Shown here one piece after another: positions 28,989-37,973 of a stretch of DNA of 64,000 bases. The notes under the pieces are model-generated. The model did no database searches, was not told the DNA's origin, and saw only the letters and a list, made by a program, of their open reading frames with translations. Origin of the DNA: Anaerobiospirillum sp. NML120448 (GTDB lineage Bacteria; Pseudomonadota; Gammaproteobacteria; Enterobacterales; Succinivibrionaceae); NCBI RefSeq assembly GCF_023050945.1, contig NZ_JALKIM010000010.1, positions 1 through 64,000 on the forward strand, in the 5' to 3' direction. Both the position numbers and the translations under genes were made by a program. The first letter of the stretch is position 1. Every line of letters starts with the position of its first letter.

Positions 28989-29743
28989 AATCAATAATCC
29001 TCACATCTAAAACTACTACTACTATTACTGCTTACACTGGCACTAGCACAAGCACTACAGCCTAAAGCTCAAATAATCAGGCTCTGCCCCTATTATCTAG
29101 CCTCTTGCCCTGCTGCCATACCATGCAACGCTATGACACAACATGACATGACATGATATGACACGACACGCCATACATGGCATACCCATGCCATAGCAAG
29201 CATGCCGTCCCTAGCCACGGCTTACTCTGCCTCATAACGCAATATACGGCAATGAAATACAATACAATTCAATGCAGTGCCGTGCAATGCAGATTCAGGG
29301 TGGCAGTGCTTTACTTGCTGGCTGGGCATGGCAGTAAACTACCCGCTTTGCCCTTAGCTTATGCCATTAACAGCTTTTGAGTACTATCATCAAAAGCCCT
29401 TGATGCTAAAGCTATAGCTTGCTCTAAATTATCCCACAATTCGCCCTAATGACCAAAAGAAATAGGCATACCCAACCAGAGCAAATCCCTACTACTTTGC
29501 TCCACCATATAAAAAACGGGAACTTCTAAAGCAAAATTGCCCGCCTTCTCATGGAAAGTGGCAACCTTAAAATTGACCAGCCCTATCGCAATTATGACAG
29601 CTCCTTATGCCTCAGAAACAAACATAAAGCTCCTAATACCAAGGAGCCAATTACCATGTTTTTTAAACAAGTAGCATCAAAATCTAGCAGTCAGTAGCCT
29701 TTAAAAAACAAAACAGGTGCAATATCGAACTCAAGAAGGGCCA

Positions 29744-29863
29744 TTAGCTTGTTAGCTTGTTAGCTTGTTAGCTTGTTAGCTTGTTAGCTTGTTAGCTTGT
29801 TAGCTTGTTAGCTTGTTAGCTTGTTAGCTTGTTAGCTTGTTAGCTTGTTAGCTTGTTAGCTTG
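29744..29863. repeat. 15 perfect copies of TTAGCTTG
   Basis: Exactly 120 bp of the octamer TTAGCTTG without a visible mismatch. Eight is not a multiple of three and no gene spans it. It sits in a 1.6-kb spacer. The perfect array suggests recent slippage expansion. Confidence 0.95.
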
Positions 29864-29895
29864 CGTTGAAAGGGGTTTTTAAGGGGAGGTAAATT

Positions 29896-29972
29896 GAAAC
29901 AGGTTCCCTTTAGGTAAGCTAGTCAGTTCACATCAGTTGTTTAGCTTACAGAGAACCTGCGTTTGTGGCAAA
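29896..29972. other. 77-bp imperfect hairpin
   Basis: AAACAGGTTCCCTTTAGGTAAGCTA is matched in reverse, with small bulges, by TAGCTTACAGAGAACCTGCGTTT. A loop of about 20 bases (GTCAGTTCACATCAGTTGTT) lies between. It has no gene close downstream. It could be a small palindromic element or a transcript stem. Confidence 0.4.
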
Positions 29973-30556
29973 ACAAATTATACACTATTTAACTGACAAT
30001 GCAATATTTTATTGTCATAAAGTTTTAGTTTTTTATCAATACAGGTGATTACTATAATTGACAGCTGATTTTATTATGCTTGTTTTGTAATAATTTAGAT
30101 TATTGCTAGATTTATTCTCTTAAAGAAGCATTTAACCACTATTATTTTTGCATTTTAAATCTTTTGTCATGAATGTGTTTGCTATTGGTTGCTTAACTCA
30201 GTAACAGCAAACATAGTGAAAATTAGACTTTTGCCTAGCAAATCAGCCGAAAAGCACATATATATGCGGTTTTATGCCAAGATTTCATTATCAATTTGGC
30301 TTTGAGCAACAATTGGTAATTTACCAATGGTCAAATTTGCTGTAATACATCCATGAAAATCTATATATCTTTTCTTTGTCGTAATTGACAAAATATGTTT
30401 TGTGATGCGAGCAGCAAAGGCTCTCTTATGCCATTTTGCTTATCTTTTGGGCTTTTGGGCTTTTGCTCCTGTTTGTTTGATATTGAAACTCACAAGCTAC
30501 TCACTAGTGGACTGAGAGTTAACCAATAACACTATGCAAATGCTTGACCCGTTTTA

Positions 30557-30597
30557 CAAAAAAAATGGCCTAATGTTGTAGTGCAAACATTAGGCCT
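30557..30597 (-). terminator. Terminator of the last DUF805 gene
   Basis: On the minus strand GGCCTAATGTT pairs with AACATTAGGCC, followed by eight T residues, 65 bp past the stop. Confidence 0.85.
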
Positions 30598-30661
30598 ATT
30601 ATTTAGTTAAAAGCTCTACTGATACTGAGCTTCTACATAGTATTAAGCTTTAAGTCCAACC

Positions 30662-31654
30662 CTATTGCTTATTTTGGTTGTTCTGATCATTCTGTGCATT
30701 AGGGTTAAAACCGTAGTTTTTGTTTGGATCATAATTGTTTGGATCTGGCTTAAAGCTATTTTCTGATGGATTGAAACCATTGTTTTGGCTTGGGTCAAAG
30801 CCTTGATTTGGATTAAAGCCATTATTAGCTGGGTTGAAACCATTGTTTTGGCTTGGGTCAAAGCCTTGATTTGGGTTAAAGCCATTATTAGCTGGGTTAA
30901 AACCATTGTTTTGGCTTGGGTCAAAGCCTTGATTTGGGTTAAAGCCATTATTAGCTGGGTTGAAACCATTGTTTTGGCTTGGGTCAAAGCCTTGATTTGG
31001 ATTAAAGCCATTATTAGCTGGGTTGAAACCATTGTTTTGGCTTGGGTCAAAGCCTTGATTTGGATTAAAGCCGCCTTGATTTTGGTTAAAGTTGTTGTAG
31101 TTTTGGTTATTGCTGTTGCGGTGTTGGTTGCGGGCATCACCAAACATTCTCTTAGCCTCTTGGAAAGAGAAATCGTTAGTAATATCAGAGTAATCAATCT
31201 CTAAAGGATCTTGACCAAAACGGTTTTGACCAATAGTGCCACGGGTGACAAACAACACTAAGAGATAAATTGAGGCAGCAAAAGGTAAGATGAAGGTAAT
31301 ATAGGTAATAGTTGCTAAGGTCTCAGAACGAGTTGACACTACTATCATCGACATGACCAAGATTAATAATAAGGCACCAGTTGGTAATAGCAGGAAAAAG
31401 CCACTCTTATCTTTATCATGTAAACGACGAATGCTTGCCATTAAAGAGAGCCACCATAGGGCAATAGAAACAAAGAAGCCTAGAAAACCTACAATTATGC
31501 CTAAGATAGGAATCACAGATAGAATACCTAGTGCCAGCTCAACTAAGAAAGCAAATAAGTTAAACCACCAAAACTCTGAACGTGATGCACGATCTTTCCA
31601 ATTGAAAGGTTTTTTAAAGACACAGATTTTAACTGCCTGTACGAATGTAAGCAT
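30662..31654 (-). CDS. DUF805 membrane protein with NNGFNPNQGFDPSQ repeats
   Basis: Residues 1-150 form a DUF805 domain (KKPFNWKDRASRSEFWWFNL; SIRRLHDKDKSGFF; RGTIGQNRFGQDPLE) with several membrane spans. The remaining 180 residues are Asn/Gln-rich. Nearly five copies of a 21-residue unit read GFNPNQGFDPSQNNGFNPANN, and the end is Asn/Gln/Asp-rich (NDQNNQNKQ). GAGGAG stands upstream of the ATG. It is the last of a cluster of three DUF805 paralogues in one direction, each with its own terminator. Function is unknown. The repeat is related to the heptads of the gene at 13756. Confidence 0.88.
   Translation of the reverse strand: MLTFVQAVKICVFKKPFNWKDRASRSEFWWFNLFAFLVELALGILSVIPILGIIVGFLGFFVSIALWWLSLMASIRRLHDKDKSGFFLLLPTGALLLILVMSMIVVSTRSETLATITYITFILPFAASIYLLVLFVTRGTIGQNRFGQDPLEIDYSDITNDFSFQEAKRMFGDARNQHRNSNNQNYNNFNQNQGGFNPNQGFDPSQNNGFNPANNGFNPNQGFDPSQNNGFNPANNGFNPNQGFDPSQNNGFNPANNGFNPNQGFDPSQNNGFNPANNGFNPNQGFDPSQNNGFNPSENSFKPDPNNYDPNKNYGFNPNAQNDQNNQNKQ
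30778..31070. repeat. 63-bp coding repeat, nearly five copies
   Basis: Units are close to identical at the DNA level (CCATTGTTTTGGCTTGGGTC recurs at about 30778, 30841, 30904, 30967 and 31030). That implies recent expansion inside the DUF805 gene. Confidence 0.85.
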
Positions 31655-31676
31655 GTTTTTTCTCCTCAGTTTTAGC

Positions 31677-31713
31677 TAAAAAAGTGGAAAGCTTACAGCT
31701 CTTTCACTTTTTT
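31677..31713 (-). terminator. Terminator between two DUF805 genes
   Basis: AAAAAAGTG-GAAAG pairs with CTTTCACTTTTTT, giving T runs on both strands. It serves the gene ending at 31769. Confidence 0.65.
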
Positions 31714-31768
31714 AGATATGCTCATTTTTTCCTAGAACAACCACATATCATTTATGGGGTTGGTATTA

Positions 31769-32377
31769 TTATTTGTTGTTGGCTACATAAGACGAATAGC
31801 CATGAAACTTGTTAGCTGCTCTTAGTTGCTCTTGATCAAAGAGCTCTTGAGCTAACTCAAAGTCAAAGTGCCTATTGTTATTGTTATTTTCCTCAGCAAA
31901 AACTCTTAATCCCTCATAAGGATCAGGGCCATACTTATTAGGGCCTCTATTACCCTCACACAAAGTTAAAAAGAAAATATAGAAACTAACTACCCACGCA
32001 ATAATATTAAGTGGGGTTAATATGATTGACCCAAGATCATCATCTACAATTTGGTATATAAAGCCATACTCATAGCCTACACCTACGACTAGATCTATCA
32101 GGATTGGAATTACGGGAAAGATCACCAATAATCCACTTCTGCCCACATCATGTAGTCGTCTAACTGTTAATGCAAACATAAAGCCAGTAATTGCCCAGGT
32201 CAGATAGCTCCAAAACTCATCAATATAGACTATGTCTGCGATCACTATGAATATGACTGTTAGCTCTATTAGGAAAAACAATAAGAACACGTACCAAAAC
32301 TCAGCACGTGAGGCACGTCCTGTAAGGTGTAATGGCTTTTTAATAAAAGCTTGAGTGATAGCTTGCAAAAAAGTCAT
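31769..32377 (-). CDS. DUF805 membrane protein without repeat tail
   Basis: The 202-residue protein is a compact DUF805 member: IKKPLHLTGRASRAEFWYVFL at the start, four hydrophobic spans, TVRRLHDVGRSGLLVI, and NRGPNKYGPDPYEG near the end. It lacks the Asn/Gln-rich repeat tail of its neighbours and ends in a short charged stretch. It sits between two repeat-bearing paralogues in the same orientation. Function is unknown. Confidence 0.85.
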   Translation of the reverse strand: MTFLQAITQAFIKKPLHLTGRASRAEFWYVFLLFFLIELTVIFIVIADIVYIDEFWSYLTWAITGFMFALTVRRLHDVGRSGLLVIFPVIPILIDLVVGVGYEYGFIYQIVDDDLGSIILTPLNIIAWVVSFYIFFLTLCEGNRGPNKYGPDPYEGLRVFAEENNNNNRHFDFELAQELFDQEQLRAANKFHGYSSYVANNK

Positions 32378-32600
32378 TCCTAAAGAGCACTCCTTAAAGC
32401 TAAAGCTAAACCGAATACCTAAATAATTATTAAGGTAGTTTAGCTAATACGCAATTGTCTACCTACTAAAAAGGTGATTTAGCTTTTAGTTTTTGTTCAT
32501 TTTCCTTATTTTGCACCAATTATGTGCACTAGTAGTTTTTTGTCCTTACCAAGCTCTCTAATTCTTTGCAGCAGCCAAATTTTAGGCACTAATAGGCACT
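32378..32600. other. Spacer, no gene
   Basis: AT-rich, with repeated TAGGCACTAA words at about 32583-32600. Promoter of the DUF805 gene at 31769 presumably lies here. Confidence 0.4.
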
Positions 32601-32633
32601 AAAAAGCCTTAGCAGCAAACAACTACTAAGGCT
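32601..32633 (-). terminator. Terminator of the DUF805 gene at 32712
   Basis: On the minus strand AGCCTTAG pairs with CTAAGGCT, followed by TTTTTA. Confidence 0.7.
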
Positions 32634-32711
32634 AGCGCTTTAACTTAAGTAAGATAAATCTGATATGGAGGCTTAATTATTCTTTATGCCAGAGCTCCTA
32701 TCACTCTGAGC

Positions 32712-33386
32712 TTACTTGCCATCTCCTCCATTATTGTTTGGATTAAAGCCCTGCTGTGCTGGATTGAAACCATTGTCAGCTGGGTTAAAGCCCTGCTGGT
32801 TAGGGTTGAAGCCATTATTAGTTGGGTTGAAGCCTTTCTCTACTTGGTTAGAGGTTCTCATGGTTGGTTTAATTGGCTGTTGGCTTTGATTGTATTGGGC
32901 AAAATTATTATGTGTGGAGAGCAAATCAAGCTCTAAAGGATCAGGGCCAAAGCGATTTGCACCTACAGTGCCACGTTTGCAGAACCAGCACAACAGCACC
33001 AAAAAATAGATAAGTACAGCAAACACACCTAGAATTAGCACTATATGAACAGGTGATTTTTCATCTGCCCATGGATCAACAGTTAAAGCTAAAATAATAA
33101 TTGCTAGTAGCAAATATAGGTATGGGGCAAACAACCACCAAGCGCTTTTGTTTAGATCATGCATGCGTCTAATAGACACCATGGTATGAAGCCACAATAA
33201 TGGAATGCTAAAAAAACTCATTATCATGTTCGTCGAACTGTTTATTTCAGCCAATGGCGAGATAAAAATAGAAATCAAATTCATAAAAAGAAAAAACCAC
33301 CAAAACTCAGAACGAGAGGCACGATCTTTCCAGTTGAAAGGCTTTTTGATAATACAAATTTTTAGTGCTTGAGGAAAAGAAATCAT
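32712..33386 (-). CDS. DUF805 membrane protein with short GFNP repeat tail
   Basis: I chose the start at 33386 (MISFPQALKICIIKKPFNWKDRASRSEFWW) by alignment with its paralogues. An upstream TTG at 33422 lacks a ribosome binding site. A DUF805 domain covers residues 1-160 (SIRRMHDLNKSAWW; KRGTVGANRFGPDPLELD). It is followed by a short tail with about four GFNP(N/A)-type units. This tail looks like an early or contracted version of the long repeats seen in the two other paralogues. Confidence 0.82.
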   Translation of the reverse strand: MISFPQALKICIIKKPFNWKDRASRSEFWWFFLFMNLISIFISPLAEINSSTNMIMSFFSIPLLWLHTMVSIRRMHDLNKSAWWLFAPYLYLLLAIIILALTVDPWADEKSPVHIVLILGVFAVLIYFLVLLCWFCKRGTVGANRFGPDPLELDLLSTHNNFAQYNQSQQPIKPTMRTSNQVEKGFNPTNNGFNPNQQGFNPADNGFNPAQQGFNPNNNGGDGK

Positions 33387-33447
33387 AGTTTGGGTACCCA
33401 AGGTGTTAGCTGCAAGGCGCAAGCTGAAAGCTGCAAGCTGCTAGGAG

Positions 33448-33476
33448 CAAGCTGCAACTAAAATAGTTGCAGCTTG
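33448..33476 (-). terminator. 13-bp stem hairpin after the membrane-protein gene
   Basis: CAAGCTGCAACTA faces TAGTTGCAGCTTG, 10 bp past the stop at 33486. There is no T run, so it is a weak terminator or a transcript-stabilising stem. Confidence 0.5.
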
Positions 33477-33485
33477 CTTGTGAGA

Positions 33486-34421
33486 CTAGAAGATTTGCCA
33501 GATAGCAAACAACACTTCAATGAAACCTGACCAAATGGCAAAAGCACCAAAATACACCATGCCTAAAATTGAGCATAAGCTATTAAGAGGATGCATTACC
33601 AGGCCAACAATACCACCAACTACAGCATTACCAAGGGCTAGCCATAAGTCGAGTATGTAGCCAACTAAACCTACTAAGAAGTCCAAGGCTAATACTACGA
33701 ACACACAAAAAGAGCCTGTATGCGAGCCCGTAAATTGCTTAAAGCTTTTGGAGGCAAAAATTACAGCTAAGGCTTCACTAACAATTTTTTGAGGGGCATT
33801 AACGATCCAAGTGAAGGTATACAACAACATGGAAGGGCCATCAGTTGCTGAGCCTAAAAATACTGCCCTATTCTTTTTGTCAAACATATAAAGCGAATAT
33901 TGCTTTTGTGAGATACCAAGACGATAGGCTAAATTAAGATTTTCTAAAGACTCTTTGTTGTAGAAGGTAAGGAGCTTAATGATTGCATTATCATGGCCCT
34001 CAAAGCGATTAATTTCACTCCAATTAGAACTTACCATGAAGGAGGTAAAGCTCGTATTGGTGCTTAGCTTACAAAAACGCTTGGTGTGTTCTAAAGGCTC
34101 TTCTGGGCCAAAAAAGTCCTCAGCTATTATGTCTAATTCAGAAGGGATTAGCTGGGTATTGATGTAAGATCCAGTGCAATTAACCACAGGCAACTTACCA
34201 ATTACCTCACCTTGTGAAGCAAGCGAAGTCACTGGGGTGGTAATGTAGTTGTAGATGCGGCTAGCGCTATGAGCAAAGGTGCCACCATTTAGCCACACAA
34301 AATAGCCAAAGAAGGCAGCGATTAGTAATAAACCAAATAAAGCAGATACTAATTCTGAACCTTTACTTGAGCTAGAGCTAGAGCTAGTTTTAGCTCTTTC
34401 CTTATTATTCTGTTGACTCAT
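33486..34421 (-). CDS. Membrane protein of unknown function in the DUF805 cluster
   Basis: The N-terminal 20 residues are Ser/Lys-rich and cytoplasmic. One span follows at about 25-44 (SALFGLLLIAAFFGYFVW), then a 180-residue extracytoplasmic region with a few Cys. The C-terminal 75 residues are strongly hydrophobic (FCVFVVLALDFLVGLVGYIL; GGIVGLVMHPL; FAIWSGFIEVLFAIWQIF) and should form two or three spans. I do not recognise a family. It is the first gene of the minus-strand group that continues with three DUF805 paralogues, so a shared envelope role is possible. Confidence 0.7.
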   Translation of the reverse strand: MSQQNNKERAKTSSSSSSSKGSELVSALFGLLLIAAFFGYFVWLNGGTFAHSASRIYNYITTPVTSLASQGEVIGKLPVVNCTGSYINTQLIPSELDIIAEDFFGPEEPLEHTKRFCKLSTNTSFTSFMVSSNWSEINRFEGHDNAIIKLLTFYNKESLENLNLAYRLGISQKQYSLYMFDKKNRAVFLGSATDGPSMLLYTFTWIVNAPQKIVSEALAVIFASKSFKQFTGSHTGSFCVFVVLALDFLVGLVGYILDLWLALGNAVVGGIVGLVMHPLNSLCSILGMVYFGAFAIWSGFIEVLFAIWQIF

Positions 34422-34584
34422 ATTATTATTATCCTAAGACTACTGTAATTGGCCTAAAGGCCAAATATCATATGGGAAGAAAATGATTAGAGTTGCTAAA
34501 GATAGGCTCAAAGCAACTATAGTGCATAAGACCAAAGGTCTTTAGTAGCCAGGATTTCTCTTATGAAGAGAGAATGGAAAACGT

Positions 34585-36215
34585 CATGATTTCCTAATTA
34601 AGAACGGTCAAGCTAAAAAAGCTGACAAATAACTTATTATGAGAAGGGAGAAATTTTTATGTATTATAGAAGGCATAACCAAACATACACAGAAAAAAAG
34701 GGGTTATGCCATGTTCAATTGTCAATTACTTCCAGCCAAAACTCAAGAACTTTTTAATATCATCAAATCATTTGATATAAGACAACTTTCTAAGGAAGTC
34801 GGCTTTATAGAAAGAGTACGTAAGTTATGTCCTGAAGCTCTTATTATGGCTCTTTTAACTTTGTGTTCGATTCGAAATGTTTCAGACGGTCAAGATAATG
34901 GCTTTGATATTTGCGAAATAGCCTCTTATTACAACTTATACATTGAAAAATATCCTGAGCTTGGAGGGGTAAAAGTCTCTGCAAAAGATATTGACTTTCA
35001 AATATATAAGCCAGGATTAACCGTTTTGATGCGTACTGTCTTTGAGAAGTTATTAAAACATCCTTTTGATTCAAATCGTGAAAAAATATGCGAGCTTAAA
35101 TCTGAGTTATCTAATTGTTTAGGATTTGAGATAAGCGATATAGTCTTACATGATGGCTGCTACAAAATAGTACATAGCTCTCTATGCAATGATTTTCCAG
35201 CTACAAGAAAATCGTCTTCTAAGCAATCAGCTCAAATGGGATTGCAAACAGCCTTAAGTTTAACTGCCGAGACAATAACCTCTTTAACAATAACTAGCGC
35301 AACAGCAAATGAGCGTAACTATCTATGTTTTCAAAAAGGGTGTATCCATATTTGTGATGCAGGGTATATAAAGTATGAATTGTTTGATGAAGCTACAAAG
35401 GCAGGGGCATTACTTATTATTAAGGGCTACTCAAATACTTCAGGTACGATTTTAGAAGCAAAAGTAAACGGAATTATTGATAAAAGCTTAGCAGGAAAAA
35501 GCCTTAAAAGCATTAAAAATTTACCAGAAACCATCAATATTGATATGAAGGTTGCTCTTAAAGGCAAGGATAAAACTGCCTTTGTGGATTCTAATGGTAA
35601 TACTAAAATGATGCAAAACAATATTATTGTTCGCATAATAAGATTTTTTGATCCTCATAAAGGTAAGTGTGGCTTTATTTTAACCAACATACCATCCTGT
35701 GTAACAGGCAATATCATAAAGGCTTTACTAAAGCTAAGATGGCAGATTGAGTTATTTTTCCGTGATCTTAAAGGATATAACAATTTAAGGGCAGCTAAGA
35801 CAACAAGCAAAAGCTTATCTTTAACTTTTGTTTGGGCTAGCCTAACCTCTCAATTACTTAAGTCTATATTTAGGCGATCATTGTCTTTAAGTTTTAATAT
35901 GGAAATATCTACTAGACGATTAGAGAAATTCTCGTGTTTTAGTCAACTTTATAAAGATCTTGTTTTATTTGCTTTTGGTGTTGAATCAAAAATCAATGAT
36001 TCTTATAAGCTACTATCGAATAATCCAGATTTAATTAAAAAGGCCAAAAATACAACAAAACAGATTCAAGAGTTAAGATCTATGAATGCTGTTTTAGATG
36101 AAATTAAAAGACTATTTAACTGTCCTGAGATCTGCTTTCCCTTACCAGAACTACCATTGCTTCCTTTAAAAAAATAGAATAATTAAAGCTCAATACTCTT
36201 AATTAGGAAATCATG
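34585..36215 (+). mobile_element. Complete IS4-family insertion sequence
   Basis: A 1,631-bp element with perfect 19-bp inverted ends (CATGATTTCCTAATTAAGA at 34585, reverse copy at 36197-36215). The 9-bp direct repeat GGAAAACGT flanks it (34576-34584 and 36216-36224), a duplication length expected for IS4-type elements. It is inserted in a spacer and does not break a recognisable gene. Confidence 0.92.
34711..36177 (+). CDS. IS4-family DDE transposase
   Basis: Catalytic-core motifs are visible: the Asp in LHDGCYKI, the Asp in HICDAGYIKYE, and the YREK-type C-terminal motif LRWQIELFFRDLKGY carrying the Glu. An insertion-domain beta region lies between the last two. I chose the ATG at 34711 (MFNCQLLPAKTQELF) because AGGGG precedes it at a suitable distance. 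A frame open from 34639 would add 24 residues. The gene appears intact, so the element may be active. Confidence 0.88.
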   Translation: MFNCQLLPAKTQELFNIIKSFDIRQLSKEVGFIERVRKLCPEALIMALLTLCSIRNVSDGQDNGFDICEIASYYNLYIEKYPELGGVKVSAKDIDFQIYKPGLTVLMRTVFEKLLKHPFDSNREKICELKSELSNCLGFEISDIVLHDGCYKIVHSSLCNDFPATRKSSSKQSAQMGLQTALSLTAETITSLTITSATANERNYLCFQKGCIHICDAGYIKYELFDEATKAGALLIIKGYSNTSGTILEAKVNGIIDKSLAGKSLKSIKNLPETINIDMKVALKGKDKTAFVDSNGNTKMMQNNIIVRIIRFFDPHKGKCGFILTNIPSCVTGNIIKALLKLRWQIELFFRDLKGYNNLRAAKTTSKSLSLTFVWASLTSQLLKSIFRRSLSLSFNMEISTRRLEKFSCFSQLYKDLVLFAFGVESKINDSYKLLSNNPDLIKKAKNTTKQIQELRSMNAVLDEIKRLFNCPEICFPLPELPLLPLKK

Positions 36216-36224
36216 GGAAAACGT

Positions 36225-36551
36225 AATAGATAACTGGGGATAGTTGGGAGGTGAAAAAAGATGTCAACTATCTGGCCTGCATTGTATTAATATCTATTCG
36301 GCCATGCAAGTATTTTTGCTTAAATTGTAATTAAATCATGTTTTTTGCTCCTACTGCCCCGTTTTAATAGCTAGTTTGCAAGCTTAATCTTAATGGAATA
36401 AAAGATGGTGCCTACTTTTTTGCTGTTGTATTAAGTTAGCTATGGGACTGGTTAGTTGTTTTGCATTGCATTGCATTGGAGCGAAGTGGACTAGATTGGA
36501 CTGGACTGGACTGGGCTGTGGTGTTTTGGGGCGCTATAAATCAACCAATAA
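36225..36551. other. Spacer with pentamer runs
   Basis: Contains GCATTGCATTGCATTGG and GGACTGGACTGGACTGGG at about 36463-36518. No gene is seen. Confidence 0.5.
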
Positions 36552-36594
36552 ACAAAAGACCTCATGGGCTTTTTAGGCCTATGAGGTCTTTTAG
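36552..36594 (-). terminator. Bidirectional terminator
   Basis: AAAAGACCTCAT pairs with ATGAGGTCTTTT, giving T runs on both strands. It lies 215 bp past the alcohol dehydrogenase stop. Confidence 0.7.
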
Positions 36595-36809
36595 TATGTA
36601 AACCTAGCTAGTATGGGCTTTGGCCGATGCTTGGCAAAGCTTGGCCTTGCCAAGATTGGTATTAGTGGAGGCTGGTTTGGAGCTCACTTATACCTTTAAT
36701 GGCTCTGGTGTGCTTTAGCTTTAGCTTTTGCTTAAGCTTAAGCTTAAGCTTTGGCGAAAGCTAGCTGGGTTTAGTTTAGTTTGGTTTTGTTTAGTTGGTT
36801 TGGGTTGGT
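36595..36809. other. Short drifting-repeat spacer
   Basis: Contains GCTTTAGCTTTAGC, GCTTAAGCTTAAGCTTAAGC and TTTAGTTTAGTTTGG-type runs at about 36710-36805, immediately past the alcohol dehydrogenase stop. Confidence 0.55.
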
Positions 36810-37973
36810 TTAGAGGCTGTTGCGATAGATTTGCTTTACGTCCTCGAGGTAGAGAGGGCGAGGGCATTGATCGAGGCCTGGGTTGAATTTGATGCAGTGC
36901 TCGGCCATTTCATCAATGTGGCTATCATCGATACCTAAAGCAGTTAAATTGTTAGGGAGACCAATGGAGGTAAAGAATTGTTCGGTCTTGTTAATAGCCT
37001 CGTTAGCCATAGCAAAACGATCTGCTTGCTCTGGCATATCAAATACGGCCTTGCCATAATGACAGAAGCGTTCAACAGTATCATCATTTAAGGCATAGCG
37101 CATTAAATGTGGGGTTAAAATAGCTAAACCTACACCGTGAGTAATGTCGTAAATAGCAGAAAGCTCATGCTCCATGCCGTGGCATGGCCATGGACGGATA
37201 CCATTACCTAAAGAGCAAATACCATTACAGGCTAAAGAAGAGGCCCACATCATTTGAGCACGAGCATCATAATCCTGTGGATCTTTTAATAAGCGAGGAG
37301 CGCAAGCAATAATAGTACGCAAAATGGTCTCACAAATACCATCAGATACTAAATTGCTATCCTTGCAAAAATACTGCTCATAAATATGAGACATGATGTC
37401 AGCAGCGCCAGCAGCAGTCTGATTAGCTGGTACAGAATAAGTATATTGTGGATCTAAGATAGAAACACGAGGGTAGATGTGATCACTAATTAAAGGAAGC
37501 TTTTCATTAGTTTCTAAATTAGAAATTACAGAGCCATAGTCAAACTCAGAGCCTGTGGCTGATAAAGTTAAAATGGTGACTAATGGTAGTGCCTTTTTTA
37601 CTTTGTTCCAGTCTAGAACTAAGTCCCAAGCATCACCTTCATAGCAGGCACCAGCACAAATGGCCTTAGCACAATCTAATACTGAGCCACCGCCTACAGC
37701 TAACACAACTTCTACGCCCTTATCTTTGCAGATTTGAACGCCATTGCGTACTGAGGTAATACGTGGATTTGGCTCAACACCTGAGAGCTCAAAAATTTCA
37801 CAATCATTAAGCTTTGCTAACACACTATCATATAAGCCAGAGCGCTTAATGGAGCTACCGCCATAAACTAATAATACTTTCTTGCCGATAGCAACTACTT
37901 CATCGTGTAATGACTCAATAGTGCCCTTACCAAAATGAACCTTAGTTGGGGTATGAAAAACAAAATTTTCCAT
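36810..37973 (-). CDS. Iron-containing (YqhD/BdhA-like) alcohol dehydrogenase
   Basis: The protein starts MENFVFHTPTKVHFGKG, the YqhD/butanol-dehydrogenase signature. It has the NAD(P)-binding VLAVGGGSVLDCAKAI motif. Metal ligands fit Asp and His in AADIMSHIYEQ, His in PCHGMEHELSA and His in YDITHGVGLAIL. These enzymes reduce aldehydes with NAD(P)H, consistent with fermentation or aldehyde detoxification. The start at 37973 has TTAGGAG upstream, and a nearby TTG is less likely. It is a single gene on the minus strand. Confidence 0.9.
   Translation of the reverse strand: MENFVFHTPTKVHFGKGTIESLHDEVVAIGKKVLLVYGGSSIKRSGLYDSVLAKLNDCEIFELSGVEPNPRITSVRNGVQICKDKGVEVVLAVGGGSVLDCAKAICAGACYEGDAWDLVLDWNKVKKALPLVTILTLSATGSEFDYGSVISNLETNEKLPLISDHIYPRVSILDPQYTYSVPANQTAAGAADIMSHIYEQYFCKDSNLVSDGICETILRTIIACAPRLLKDPQDYDARAQMMWASSLACNGICSLGNGIRPWPCHGMEHELSAIYDITHGVGLAILTPHLMRYALNDDTVERFCHYGKAVFDMPEQADRFAMANEAINKTEQFFTSIGLPNNLTALGIDDSHIDEMAEHCIKFNPGLDQCPRPLYLEDVKQIYRNSL

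Larger units (their letters stand above)
28989..30556. other. 1.6-kb spacer: drifting repeats, an octamer array and a hairpin
   Basis: The stretch 29110-29290 is made of drifting 5-6 bp words (ACATGACATGACATGATATG; CAATACAATTCAATGCAGTG). The octamer array is at 29744-29863 and a 77-bp fold-back at 29896-29972. The remainder to 30556 is AT-rich with no frame I would call. Confidence 0.55.

Noticed and set aside
29744-29863. CRISPR array
   Set aside because: The array is a pure octamer tandem repeat with no spacers, and no cas gene is in the window.
30785-31204. Plus-strand frame opposite the 63-bp repeat
   Set aside because: Shadow of the DUF805 coding repeat.
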